Part shown: piece by piece, positions 7,693 to 16,905 of the stretch
How positions within the stretch are numbered: position 1 is the first letter of the stretch
How the letters are laid out: the number at the start of each line of letters is the position of its first letter
NCBI RefSeq assembly: GCF_902499115.1
Contig: NZ_CABVPN010000005.1
Span: 186,001 to 250,000, forward strand
DNA length: 64,000 bases
Reading direction: 5' to 3'
Source: Burkholderia diffusa
GTDB lineage: Bacteria; Pseudomonadota; Gammaproteobacteria; Burkholderiales; Burkholderiaceae
The notes under the pieces: generated by a model
What the model saw: only the letters and a program-made list of their open reading frames with translations
Told to the model about the DNA's origin: nothing
Databases searched by the model: none
Program-made: the position numbers and the translations under genes

Positions 7693-8083
7693 GTTGTTTT
7701 CCGTGATGTCGTTGTCAAAAGGCCGGCGCGACGCGATGGACGCGAGGGGGGATCGTTCCACCGGGGGACGCCACGCCGACGAGATGCAGTGTGCAGGCGC
7801 CACGCGAAAAAGGCGAGACGGGTTTGTTACGTCGGATTGACGTCAGATGCGCCGGCCGGATCGATGACAGGCCGCATGATTTGACAATGGCGGGCCACGC
7901 ATGGGAGGCGTCGACCGCATTGCGCGATGCAGGCTGCCCGGATTTGACATTCGCCGGCAGCGCGGCTGCGCGGCGGGATTAATACGGCGTTACAAAATGA
8001 CGCGCGACGGGTGGCGGAATTACCGTGCCTGCCGCGCAGGAGACGCGACGCCGGCCGCGAGGCCGGCCATCGCACCGATCGAA
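7693..8083. other. Intergenic stretch, no gene seen
   Basis: About 390 bases between the start of the PXPV gene and the end of the LOG gene. I see no ORF with a ribosome site or recognisable protein. A GC-rich inverted repeat near 8050-8068 (CCGGCC...GGCCGG) may be the end of the LOG transcript, and the promoter of the PXPV gene should lie near 7700-7760. Confidence 0.5.
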
Positions 8084-8842
8084 TTACAGATAGAACATGC
8101 GGTCTTCTTCGGGCCGCGGCGGATGGTCTTCGCCGTCCGCGCCTTCTTCCTCGCCGCTGTCCTCGTAGAACGCGAGCACGGCGTCGAGCACCTGGTCGGG
8201 ATCGTCGATCACCTGCATCAGATCCATGTCTTCCGGATTGATGAGGCCCATCGGAATCAGCTGGTCGCGGAACCATTGCAGCAGCCCCTGCCAGAACGTG
8301 CTACCCACGAGAATGATCGGCACGAGGCGCGACTTCTTCGTCTGGATCAGCGTGAGCACCTCGGACAGTTCGTCGAGCGTGCCGAAGCCGCCCGGCATCA
8401 CGATCACCGCGTCGGAGTTCTTCACGAACGTTACCTTGCGCGTGAAGAAGTGGCGGAAGCGCAGCGAGATGTCCTGGTAGTGGTTGCCCGCCTGCTCGTG
8501 CGGCAACTCGATGTTCAGGCCGACCGACGGCGCCTTGCCGGCGTGCGCACCCTTGTTCGCGGCTTCCATGATGCCGGGGCCGCCGCCGGAGATCACGGCG
8601 AAGCCGGCGTCGGACAGCTTGCGCGCGATCTGCACGGCCAGCTTGTAGTGCGGCGTGTCGGGCTTGAGACGGGCAGAACCGTAGATGCTGACGGCCGGTC
8701 GGATCTCCGACAGGTACTCGGTCGCCTCGATAAACTCTGCCATAATCGTGAACATCTGCCACGATGCGCGCGCCTTCTTGGCCGTCGCGCGTTCTTGATC
8801 TGCGAGCGAACGCAGACTCGGAATCACTTTTCTCTTGTTCAT
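8084..8842 (-). CDS. LOG-family nucleotide 5'-monophosphate phosphoribohydrolase
   Basis: A 252-residue member of the LOG/TIGR00730 family, which cleaves the N-glycosidic bond of nucleoside monophosphates (cytokinin riboside phosphates in some members). The signature SGGGPGIMEAANKGAH and PGGFGTLDELSEVLT (the PGGxGTxxE motif) are intact. An N-terminal extension (residues 1-45) and an acidic tail (EDSGEEEGADGEDHPPRPEED) place it with the longer type. Its start codon is one base away from the polA start on the other strand, so its promoter must lie inside polA. Confidence 0.93.
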   Translation of the reverse strand: MNKRKVIPSLRSLADQERATAKKARASWQMFTIMAEFIEATEYLSEIRPAVSIYGSARLKPDTPHYKLAVQIARKLSDAGFAVISGGGPGIMEAANKGAHAGKAPSVGLNIELPHEQAGNHYQDISLRFRHFFTRKVTFVKNSDAVIVMPGGFGTLDELSEVLTLIQTKKSRLVPIILVGSTFWQGLLQWFRDQLIPMGLINPEDMDLMQVIDDPDQVLDAVLAFYEDSGEEEGADGEDHPPRPEEDRMFYL

Positions 8843-8843
8843 A

Positions 8844-11597
8844 ATGCCTGAAGAACGAAATCTGGAAGGTAAGACCCTGCTATTGGTTGACGGTTCGAGC
8901 TATCTGTATCGGGCTTACCATGCGATGCCTGATTTGCGTGGCCCTGGCGGGGAGCCGACCGGAGCGCTCTACGGAATCATCAACATGCTGCGCCGTATGC
9001 GCAAGGAAGTCAGTGCAGAGTATAGCGCTTGCGTGTTCGATGCAAAGGGCAAGACGTTCCGTGACGACCTTTATGCCGACTATAAGGCAAACCGTCCGTC
9101 GATGCCGCCCGATCTTGCACTGCAGGTCGAGCCGATTCACGGCGCGGTACGTGCGCTCGGCTGGCCGCTGCTGATGGTCGAGGGCGTCGAGGCCGACGAC
9201 GTGATCGGCACGCTCGCGCGCGAAGCCGAGCGGCACGGGATGAACGTGATCGTGTCGACCGGCGACAAGGACCTCGCGCAGCTCGTCACCGATCACGTCA
9301 CGCTCGTCAACACGATGACCAACGAGACGCTCGATCGCGGCGGCGTGATCGAGAAGTTCGGCGTGCCGCCCGAGCGGATCATCGACTATCTCGCGTTGAT
9401 CGGCGACACCGTCGACAACGTGCCCGGCGTCGAGAAATGCGGGCCGAAGACAGCCGTGAAATGGTTGTCGCAATACGACAGCCTCGACGGCGTGATCGAA
9501 CACGCGAGCGAGATCAAGGGCGTGGTCGGCGACAACCTGCGCCGCGCGCTCGACTTCCTGCCGCTCGGCCGCAAGCTCGTGACCGTCGACACGGCCTGCG
9601 ATCTCGCACCGCATCTCGAATCGATCGAAGCGTCGCTGAAGAGCGACGGCGAAGCACGCGACCTGCTGCGCGACATCTTCGCGCGCTATGGCTTCAAGAC
9701 GTGGCTGCGCGAAGTCGACAGCGCGCCCGCCGAAGGCGGCGGCGCCGACGCGCCGGAAGGCGAGCCGGCACAGGTGGTCGCGGCGGACATCGTCCGCGAA
9801 TACGACACGATCCAGACCTGGGAACAGTTCGATGCATGGTTCGCGAAGATCGACGCGGCCGCACTGACCGCGTTCGACACCGAAACGACCTCGCTTGATC
9901 CGATGACCGCGCGGCTCGTCGGCCTGTCGTTTTCGATCGAGCCGGGCAAGGCCGCGTATCTTCCGGTCGCGCACCGCGGCCCCGATCTTCCCGAGCAGTT
10001 GCCGATCGACGACGTGCTCGCGCGCCTGAAGCCGTGGCTCGAATCGGCCGACCGCAAGAAGGTGGGCCAGCACCTGAAGTACGACGCGCAGGTGCTCGCG
10101 AACTACGACATCGCGCTGAACGGTATCGAGCACGACACGATGCTCGAATCGTACGTGCTCGAATCGCACCGCACGCACGACATGGACAGCCTCGCGTTGC
10201 GTCATCTGGGCGTCAAGACGATCAAGTATGAAGACGTGGCCGGCAAGGGCGCGAAGCAGATCGGCTTCGACGAAGTGGCGCTCGAGCAGGCCGCCGCGTA
10301 CGCCGCCGAAGATGCGGACATCACGCTGCAGCTTCATCATGCGCTGTATCCGCAGGTCGCGCGCGAACCGGGCCTCGAGCGTGTGTATCGCGAGATCGAG
10401 ATGCCGGTGTCGCTCGTGCTGCGCAAGATGGAGCGCACCGGCGTGCTCATCGACGACGCACTGCTGCAGGCGCAAAGCAGCGAGATCGCGACGCGTCTCA
10501 TCGAGCTCGAAGGGCAGGCGTACGAACTGGCCGGCGGCGAATTCAATCTCGGCTCGCCGAAGCAGATCGGGCAGATCTTCTTCGAGAAGCTGCAGTTGCC
10601 GGTCGTGAAGAAGACGCCGAGCGGCGCCCCGTCGACCGACGAAGAAGTGCTGCAGAAGCTGGCCGAGGATTACCCGCTGCCGAAGCTGCTGCTCGAGCAT
10701 CGCGGGCTGTCGAAGCTGAAGTCGACCTACACCGACAAGCTGCCGCGCATGGTGAATCCTGCAACGGGCCGCGTGCACACGAACTACGCGCAGGCCGTCG
10801 CGGTAACGGGCCGCCTTGCGTCGAACGATCCCAATCTTCAGAACATTCCGGTGCGCACGGCCGAGGGCCGGCGGATCCGCGAGGCGTTCATCGCGTCGCC
10901 GGGTCACCGCATCGTGTCGGCCGACTATTCGCAGATCGAACTGCGGATCATGGCGCACATTTCGGGCGACGCGTCGCTGCTGCGCGCGTTCTCGCAGGGC
11001 GAGGACATCCACCGCGCAACGGCCGCCGAAGTGTTCGGCGTGACGCCGCTGGAAGTCAACTCCGACCAGCGCCGGATCGCGAAGGTGATCAACTTCGGGC
11101 TCATCTACGGGATGAGCGCGTTCGGCCTCGCGTCGAACCTCGGCATCACGCGCGATGCGGCGAAGCTGTACATCGACCGCTATTTCGCGCGCTACCCGGG
11201 CGTCGCGCAGTACATGGAGGACACGCGTGCGGCCGCGAAGGAAAAGGGCTACGTCGAAACCGTTTTTGGCCGCCGCCTGTGGCTGCCGGAGATCAACGGC
11301 GGCAACGGCCCGCGCCGTCAGGCCGCTGAACGTGCGGCCATCAATGCACCGATGCAGGGCACGGCTGCCGACCTGATCAAGCTGTCGATGATCGCGGTGG
11401 ACGACTGGCTCACGCGCGACCACCTCGCATCGCGGATGATCATGCAGGTGCACGACGAACTGGTGCTCGAGGTGCCCGACGACGAACTGTCGCTCGTGCG
11501 CGAGAAACTGCCGGAAATGATGTGCGGCGTGGCGAAGCTGAAGGTGCCGCTGGTCGCTGAAGTGGGTGCCGGCGCGAACTGGGAAGAGGCACACTGA
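8844..11597 (+). CDS. polA: DNA polymerase I
   Basis: A 917-residue three-domain enzyme for Okazaki-fragment processing and repair. Residues about 8-300 are the 5'-3' flap exonuclease (LLLVDGSSYLYRAYHA, STGDKDLAQLV, GDTVDNVPGV). Residues about 330-520 are a proofreading domain that keeps the acidic FDTETTSLD and DAQVLANYD/AAEDADITLQ motifs. The polymerase has motif A (SADYSQIELRIMAH, about 692), the O helix (RRIAKVINFGLIYG, about 743) and motif C (VHDELVLEV, about 870). I place the start at ATG 8844, one base from the divergent LOG start; the upstream TTG at 8835 would overlap that gene. Confidence 0.97.
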   Translation: MPEERNLEGKTLLLVDGSSYLYRAYHAMPDLRGPGGEPTGALYGIINMLRRMRKEVSAEYSACVFDAKGKTFRDDLYADYKANRPSMPPDLALQVEPIHGAVRALGWPLLMVEGVEADDVIGTLAREAERHGMNVIVSTGDKDLAQLVTDHVTLVNTMTNETLDRGGVIEKFGVPPERIIDYLALIGDTVDNVPGVEKCGPKTAVKWLSQYDSLDGVIEHASEIKGVVGDNLRRALDFLPLGRKLVTVDTACDLAPHLESIEASLKSDGEARDLLRDIFARYGFKTWLREVDSAPAEGGGADAPEGEPAQVVAADIVREYDTIQTWEQFDAWFAKIDAAALTAFDTETTSLDPMTARLVGLSFSIEPGKAAYLPVAHRGPDLPEQLPIDDVLARLKPWLESADRKKVGQHLKYDAQVLANYDIALNGIEHDTMLESYVLESHRTHDMDSLALRHLGVKTIKYEDVAGKGAKQIGFDEVALEQAAAYAAEDADITLQLHHALYPQVAREPGLERVYREIEMPVSLVLRKMERTGVLIDDALLQAQSSEIATRLIELEGQAYELAGGEFNLGSPKQIGQIFFEKLQLPVVKKTPSGAPSTDEEVLQKLAEDYPLPKLLLEHRGLSKLKSTYTDKLPRMVNPATGRVHTNYAQAVAVTGRLASNDPNLQNIPVRTAEGRRIREAFIASPGHRIVSADYSQIELRIMAHISGDASLLRAFSQGEDIHRATAAEVFGVTPLEVNSDQRRIAKVINFGLIYGMSAFGLASNLGITRDAAKLYIDRYFARYPGVAQYMEDTRAAAKEKGYVETVFGRRLWLPEINGGNGPRRQAAERAAINAPMQGTAADLIKLSMIAVDDWLTRDHLASRMIMQVHDELVLEVPDDELSLVREKLPEMMCGVAKLKVPLVAEVGAGANWEEAH

Positions 11598-11876
11598 CGC
11601 ACCCCAGCGTGATTCCCGCGTCCCGCGGCATATTGTTGCAGGGATGCTGAATATCGAGATGGTTTGCTTGTGGTCAACGCGCAAGCTCCCGGACAATGCA
11701 TGTCAGTCAGGTCATTGTCGCGGGGGCAGCGCGCCCCGCGTTCCGGGATCGGCGCATCGAAGTGTTTCGAACTGCACATCGATGATGTCCGAACCGGTTA
11801 ATCCAGCGGGCGGCGCGAACGCATTGCGTCTGCATCGTCCGGCGGCAGCAGTTTCGAATCGCAAAGGGGGAATCGG

Positions 11877-13211
11877 ATGCATCGGATCATCATCGTAGGC
11901 GGAGGCGCGGGCGGCCTGGAACTGGCGACGCGGCTCGGCGATCGTTACAGCGCGCGCGGCAATCGTCCCGCGCGTGCGCTTGTCACGCTCGTCGACCGCA
12001 ATCCGACCCACATCTGGAAGCCATTGCTGCACGAGGTCGCGGCCGGCAGCATGGACCCGTTCACGCAGGAACTCGAATACGCGGCGCAGGCGCGCTGGCA
12101 TGGCTTCGAGTTTCAGCAGGGCGAACTGACCTCGCTCGATCGCGCGGCGAAGCGCATCACACTGTCGCCCGTCAACGACAGCGATGGCGAGGAGCTGCTG
12201 CCGGCGCGCGACCTGGAATACGACACGCTCGTGATCGCGATCGGCAGCACGACGCATTTCTTCGGCGTGCAGGGCGCGGCCGAAAACGCGATTGCGCTCG
12301 ATACGGTCGGCGAGGCCGAGCGCTTCCGCAAGCGCCTGATCGCCGCGTGCATGCGCGCCGAGCACCAGGCGCCGGCGCAGCCCGCGCCGGGAGCGCCGGA
12401 CGAGCCGCGCATCCAGGTGGTGATCGTCGGCGGTGGCGCGACGGGCGTCGAGTTGTCCGCGGAACTGCGCAACACCGCGCAGGTGCTGTCCGTCTATGGG
12501 CTGCACAAGCTCGACCCGCAGCACGACGTCGGCATCGTGCTGATCGAATCGGGGCCGCGGATTCTGCCTGCGCTGCAGGAGCGCGTATCGACCGCAACGG
12601 CCGAGCTGCTCGAAAAGCTCGGCGTGCGATTGATGCTCGCGGAGCGTGTGACCGAGGTCGCGCCGGGTTTCGTGCATACCGCGAGCGGCAAGTCGGTGCG
12701 CGCGGATCTCACGGTCTGGGCGGCCGGCATCAAGGCGCCGTCCGTGCTGTCGAATCTTGACGGCCTGCAGGTCAACAAGCTCGGCCAGCTCGACGTGCGT
12801 CGCACACTGCAGACCTTCACCGACGACAACGTCTTCGCACTCGGCGATTGCGCGGCATGCGTATGGCCCGGCAACGAGCGCAACGTGCCGCCGCGTGCGC
12901 AGGCCGCGCACCAGCAGGCGAGCTTTCTGCTGAAGGCGATCGGCTGCCGGCTCGACGGACGTCAGCTGCCCGAGTTCACATATCGCGATTTTGGTTCGCT
13001 CGTGTCGCTCGGTCACTTCAGCGCGGTCGGCAACCTGATGGGCGGCCTGATCGGCGGCAACATGCTGATCGAAGGGCTGTTCGCGCGCTTCATGTACATG
13101 TCGCTGTACCGCCTGCACATCGCGGCGCTGCACGGCTATCCGCGCATGATGCTCGATACGTTCGCGCACTGGCTGCGCCGCACGACGCTGCCGCGCGTCA
13201 AACTGCACTGA
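11877..13211 (+). CDS. ndh: Type II NADH:quinone oxidoreductase
   Basis: A 444-residue two-dinucleotide-fold flavoprotein that passes electrons from NADH to the quinone pool at the membrane without pumping protons. The FAD site is IIIVGGGAGGLELATRLG (residues 4-21), the NADH site VVIVGGGATGVELSAEL (about 181-197), and ALGDCAACVWPG (about 321) completes FAD binding. The C-terminal helices that anchor it are near LIGGNMLIEGLFARFMYMSL. It stands alone, 280 bases after polA, and is followed by a long hairpin. Confidence 0.93.
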   Translation: MHRIIIVGGGAGGLELATRLGDRYSARGNRPARALVTLVDRNPTHIWKPLLHEVAAGSMDPFTQELEYAAQARWHGFEFQQGELTSLDRAAKRITLSPVNDSDGEELLPARDLEYDTLVIAIGSTTHFFGVQGAAENAIALDTVGEAERFRKRLIAACMRAEHQAPAQPAPGAPDEPRIQVVIVGGGATGVELSAELRNTAQVLSVYGLHKLDPQHDVGIVLIESGPRILPALQERVSTATAELLEKLGVRLMLAERVTEVAPGFVHTASGKSVRADLTVWAAGIKAPSVLSNLDGLQVNKLGQLDVRRTLQTFTDDNVFALGDCAACVWPGNERNVPPRAQAAHQQASFLLKAIGCRLDGRQLPEFTYRDFGSLVSLGHFSAVGNLMGGLIGGNMLIEGLFARFMYMSLYRLHIAALHGYPRMMLDTFAHWLRRTTLPRVKLH

Positions 13212-13230
13212 CCGCGCGGTTCGTGCTCCG

Positions 13231-13269
13231 ACGGGCAGGGAACGCGTATCGAGCGCGTTTCCTGCCCGT
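13231..13269 (+). terminator. Hairpin terminator after ndh
   Basis: ACGGGCAGG(G)AACGCG pairs with CGCGTTTCCTGCCCGT around a seven-base loop. It starts 20 bases after the ndh stop; only a weak T tract follows. Confidence 0.7.
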
Positions 13270-13617
13270 TGTCGTTTCAAGTGCGGTTGACCCCGGATTC
13301 GCGCACCGGCCTGCGCATCGTTTGGTTTCAATCCGTGGACATTCGAGCGCGCGACGGCGCTCGCCGCATGCGTGCCCCGCATGGATTTGCCGGGCCGGGG
13401 CGCCGCGGTTGTCGATATTGTCGGATGCCACGCATTACACCGTCGTAATCGAGTCTTACACATCTGACAGTTGACGCGACAACGGATTATTGGGCATCTT
13501 GTCCGGGTTTCCGCTTGCGGCGGGGTGCCAACCGCCGCGACATCCGCGCCGTCCGCCGGCATGACGCCGGGTCGAGTCCCTGGCCGCGACGGCGGTGCCC
13601 AATCGAGGAGTGCATTC

Positions 13618-14493
13618 ATGTTGAAACCCGAAGTCGACAGCCTGGTTCCCCACGTTCCGTTCTCGCGCCGCAAGTTCATGCAGGCCGCGCTGGGCGGCAC
13701 CTTCGCGGCGGCCGTGCTGCCCGTGTCGGCGCAGACGATCACGACCGACAGCACCGGGCTGGACGTCGACACCATCGAGATCCGCTCGGGCGACGCGAGC
13801 ATCCCCGCGTATCGCGCGCAGCCGGTCGACAAGACGAACCTGCCGGTCGTCATCGTGATCCACGAGATCTTCGGCGTGCATGCGCATATCGCCGACGTCT
13901 GCCGCCGCTTCGCGAAGCTCGGCTATCTGGCGATCGCGCCGGACCTGTTCGCGCGCCAGGGCAATGCGTCGAAGTATCCGACGATGAAGGAGCTTTTCGA
14001 CAACATCATCAGCAAGGTGCCTGACCGGCAGGTCACCGAGGATCTCGATGCGACCGTCGCGTGGGCCGGCAAGAACGGCGGTGACCTGTCGCGTCTCGGC
14101 GTGACGGGGTTCTGCTGGGGCGGCCGCCAGGCGTGGCTGTACGCGGAGCATAATCCGCAGGTGCGCGCGGCCGTCGCATGGTACGGGTTCGTCGAGGGCA
14201 CGACCGACGAGATGACGCCGTTCAATCCGGTCGATCATGCGTCGTTGCTGAAGGTACCCGTGCTCGGGCTGTACGGCGAGAAGGACACGAACATCACGCA
14301 GGCGTCGCTCGCGGACATGCGCAAGGCAATCCAGACGAGCGATTCGAAGCTCGCGCGTCAATCGGAGATCGTCGTGTATCCGGATGCCGGCCACGCGTTC
14401 TTCGCCGATTATCGGCCGAGTTACGTGAAGGGCGACGCCGAGGACGGCTGGAAGCGCGCGATCGAGTGGTTCCACAAGTACGGCGTGATGTGA
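13618..14493 (+). CDS. Tat-exported dienelactone hydrolase family protein
   Basis: A 291-residue alpha/beta hydrolase. A twin-arginine signal (FSRRKFMQAALGGTFAAAVL, residues about 16-35) precedes the hydrolase domain, so export to the periplasm is predicted, unlike the cytoplasmic dienelactone hydrolases of catechol pathways. The family motifs are intact: HEIFGVHAHI with the conserved Glu, nucleophile elbow GFCWGG with Cys, GEKDTN with Asp and DAGHAFF with His. The start is ATG 13618, with GAGG at 13605-13608. The substrate is not evident; no aromatic-degradation genes are adjacent. Confidence 0.9.
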   Translation: MLKPEVDSLVPHVPFSRRKFMQAALGGTFAAAVLPVSAQTITTDSTGLDVDTIEIRSGDASIPAYRAQPVDKTNLPVVIVIHEIFGVHAHIADVCRRFAKLGYLAIAPDLFARQGNASKYPTMKELFDNIISKVPDRQVTEDLDATVAWAGKNGGDLSRLGVTGFCWGGRQAWLYAEHNPQVRAAVAWYGFVEGTTDEMTPFNPVDHASLLKVPVLGLYGEKDTNITQASLADMRKAIQTSDSKLARQSEIVVYPDAGHAFFADYRPSYVKGDAEDGWKRAIEWFHKYGVM

Positions 14494-14494
14494 A

Positions 14495-14527
14495 CGACAA
14501 GGCGGCAGATGCCGCCGCCTTGTCGTC
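14495..14527. terminator. Bidirectional terminator between the hydrolase and sseA
   Basis: CGACAAGGCGGC and GCCGCCGCCTTGTCG form a long stem with an AGAT loop between two convergent genes (one extra GCC is bulged). Confidence 0.75.
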
Positions 14528-14542
14528 GCGCCGCGCAGGTGC

Positions 14543-15412
14543 TTACGGGTTCGGGCCGGTCGCGATCGGACGCGACGGATCGGCGCTCCATTCGCTCCAC
14601 GAGCCCGGATACAGCGACGCGCCATGCAGCCCCGCGATTTCGAGCGCGAGCGCGTTGTGGCATGCGGTCACGCCGGACCCGCATTGCAGGATCACGCTGT
14701 TCGGTTCGGTGCCGGCCAGCAGCGTGGTGAATGTCTCGCGCAGCTCATGGCCGGTCTTGAAGCGGCCGTCGGCGGCCAGGTTGTCCTTGAAGAACCGGTT
14801 GCGTGCGCCGGGAATGTGGCCGCCGACACGATCGATCGTTTCGTTTTCGCCGCGATAGCGATCCGGTGCGCGCGCATCGATCACGACGCGCGTGGCCGAC
14901 GTCACGTTCGCGAGCACGGCTGCCGCGTCGACCGTCGATTCGAGCGGGGTCGTCGCGCGGAAGTCGCCGGCGGCCGGATGCGGCACGTCGGTGGTCAGCG
15001 GCTGGCCGGCCGCTTCCCACGCCTGCAGGCCGCCGTCGAGCAGCGCGACGGAATCGTGCCCGAGCCAGCGCAGCAGCCACCAAAGCCGCGCCGCATAGGC
15101 GCCGCCTTGTGCGTCATAGGCGATGACCTGCTGGCCCTGCTTGACGCCGCGGCTGGCGATCAGCGTCGCGAATGCGTCGCGGGTCGGCAGCGGATGGCGC
15201 CCGTTGGTGCCGGTCTTGCGGCCGGACAGGTCGCGGTCGAGATGGAGATACTGCGCGCCGGGGATATGGCCGGCCGCATAGGCGGCTTCGCCTGCGCCCG
15301 GATCGACGAGGTCGAAGCGGCAGTCGAACACGGCGACGCTGCCCGGCGCCGCGGCCAGCCGCTCGGCGAGATTGGCTGCGGAGATGAGCGTGGTGTAGTG
15401 GGTGTGTGGCAT
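14543..15412 (-). CDS. sseA: 3-mercaptopyruvate-type sulfurtransferase (tandem rhodanese)
   Basis: A 289-residue protein with two rhodanese domains: an inactive N-terminal one (VAVFDCRFDLVDPGAGEAAYAAGHIPGAQ) and a C-terminal catalytic one (VVIDARAPDRYRGENE...GHIPGARN). The active loop reads CGSGVTACHNALAL; the CGSGVT form is that of mercaptopyruvate sulfurtransferases rather than thiosulfate rhodaneses (CRKGVT). It transfers sulfane sulfur to thiols or cyanide in the cytoplasm. The minus-strand neighbour is the Rieske oxygenase gene, separated by a terminator. Confidence 0.9.
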   Translation of the reverse strand: MPHTHYTTLISAANLAERLAAAPGSVAVFDCRFDLVDPGAGEAAYAAGHIPGAQYLHLDRDLSGRKTGTNGRHPLPTRDAFATLIASRGVKQGQQVIAYDAQGGAYAARLWWLLRWLGHDSVALLDGGLQAWEAAGQPLTTDVPHPAAGDFRATTPLESTVDAAAVLANVTSATRVVIDARAPDRYRGENETIDRVGGHIPGARNRFFKDNLAADGRFKTGHELRETFTTLLAGTEPNSVILQCGSGVTACHNALALEIAGLHGASLYPGSWSEWSADPSRPIATGPNP

Positions 15413-15460
15413 GACGGCTCCCTGGAGTGCAAACGGCCTGATACTCCAAGTCTAAACAAA

Positions 15461-15487
15461 AAAAGACGGGCCGAAACCCGTCTTTTG
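15461..15487 (-). terminator. Rho-independent terminator of the Rieske oxygenase gene
   Basis: On the minus strand AAAAGACGGG, a six-base loop and CCCGTCTTTT are followed by a T run continuing into TTTGTTT. It cleanly separates the oxygenase from sseA. Confidence 0.88.
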
Positions 15488-15527
15488 ATATGCCGAATGC
15501 CATGCGGCGCTGGCGCGCCGCGCGCGG

Positions 15528-16634
15528 TCAGATGTCGCCGAGGTGGCGGCGCAGGAACTCGTGGAAGTGCTGCATGCCGTCTTCCATCGGGCTCTGGTAT
15601 GGCCCGACCTGCGATTCGCCGCGCGCCATCAGTGCGCGGCGACCCGCGTCCATCCGCATCGCAATTTCGTCGTCCTCGATGGCCGTTTCCATATAGGCTG
15701 CGCGCTCGGCCTCGACGAACTCGCGTTCGAACAACGCGATTTCCTCGGGGTAATAGAACTCGACGATGTTGGTCGTCTTCTGCGGCCCGCGCGGAATCAG
15801 CCACGACACGACGAGCACGTGCGGATACCACTCGATCATCAGGCCCGGGTAGTAGACCATCCAGATCGCGCCGAACTCCGGCGGCACGCCGTTGCGGAAC
15901 TTGAGCACCTGCTCGTGCCACTTCTGGTAGGTCGCGCTGCCCGGTTTCGCGAGGGCGTTGTGCACGCCGACCGTCTGCACGCTGTACCAGTCGCCGAACT
16001 CCCATTTGAGATCGTCGCACGACACGAAGCTGCCGAGGCCCGGGTGGAACGGGACGACGTGATAATCCTCGAGGTAGACCTCGATGAACGTCTTCCAGTT
16101 GTAATCGCACTCGTGCACTTCGACGTGATCGAAGTGATACTCGGAGAAGTCGAAGTGATGCTTCGTGCCGAGGTTCGCGAGATCGCGCGCGACGTTGCGG
16201 CCTTCGGCCTCGAACAGCAGCCCCTGCCAGTTCTGCAGCGGGCTCTTGCCGAGGTTCAGGCACGGCTTGTCGGGGAAGTGCGGCGCGCCGAGCAGTTGGC
16301 CTTCCAGATCGTACGTCCAGCGGTGTAGCGGACACACGATGTTCTGCGTGTGGCCGCGCCCGTTCAGCATGATCGCCTGCCGGTGACGGCACACGTTCGA
16401 CAGCAGTTCGATCTGGTTCGCCGGGTTGCGGACCAGCACGCGACCTTCCTTCTCGGACGGCAGCGCAAAATAATCCCCCGCCTCGCGCACCATCAATTCG
16501 TGCCCGACGTAACGAGGTCCTTTCTTGAAGAGGGTTTCGATCTCGCGCTCAAGGAGCGCCTCATCGAAATATGCAGTGACTGGAAGCTGGCTGTGGGCCG
16601 ACTTCAACTGAAGCGCATCGCTCAGATTGGACAT
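15528..16634 (-). CDS. Rieske non-heme iron oxygenase, alpha subunit, without partner genes
   Basis: A 368-residue aromatic-ring-hydroxylating-type oxygenase. The [2Fe-2S] Rieske centre is in SNVCRHRQAIMLNG and IVCPLHRWTYDLEG (C-x-H...C-x2-H), and the mononuclear iron site in NWKTFIEVYLEDYHVVPFHPG. It opens with MSNLSDALQLKSAHSQLPV; I chose the inner ATG at 16634 because the upstream extension is atypical. Electrons must come from a reductase and ferredoxin encoded elsewhere, and no beta subunit is present. Substrate unknown: single-subunit relatives act on choline/carnitine-like or aromatic compounds. Confidence 0.85.
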   Translation of the reverse strand: MSNLSDALQLKSAHSQLPVTAYFDEALLEREIETLFKKGPRYVGHELMVREAGDYFALPSEKEGRVLVRNPANQIELLSNVCRHRQAIMLNGRGHTQNIVCPLHRWTYDLEGQLLGAPHFPDKPCLNLGKSPLQNWQGLLFEAEGRNVARDLANLGTKHHFDFSEYHFDHVEVHECDYNWKTFIEVYLEDYHVVPFHPGLGSFVSCDDLKWEFGDWYSVQTVGVHNALAKPGSATYQKWHEQVLKFRNGVPPEFGAIWMVYYPGLMIEWYPHVLVVSWLIPRGPQKTTNIVEFYYPEEIALFEREFVEAERAAYMETAIEDDEIAMRMDAGRRALMARGESQVGPYQSPMEDGMQHFHEFLRRHLGDI

Positions 16635-16905
16635 TCCCACTCCCGGTGTTAGCGTGAAAGCAGTGAACAACCCAACCATCGAAAAATCGATTTAGGGAAA
16701 CGGGGAATTATACCCGGTTCGCCTCGCAAGGCTAGGATTAAGTGCCTGATTTGTGTCAATTTTTTGTCGGGAGACAATCGGGGTGCGCACCCCGTGTGTC
16801 GAAGATGGGGCCGGAAGATATGCCGGGGTGCCCACGTCGGCAGATCGGAGAATTCTCTTTTGCCGTAGAATGTCCGACTTGTTTTGAAATTTGACACCCT
16901 CGTCC

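Noticed and set aside
8880..11696. 938-codon minus-strand frame antisense to polA
   Set aside because: Typical Arg/His-rich shadow frame of a GC-rich gene; no motif, and polA is certain on the other strand.
11712..13853. 713-codon minus-strand frame across ndh and its downstream region
   Set aside because: Same shadow effect; no ribosome site or recognisable domain.
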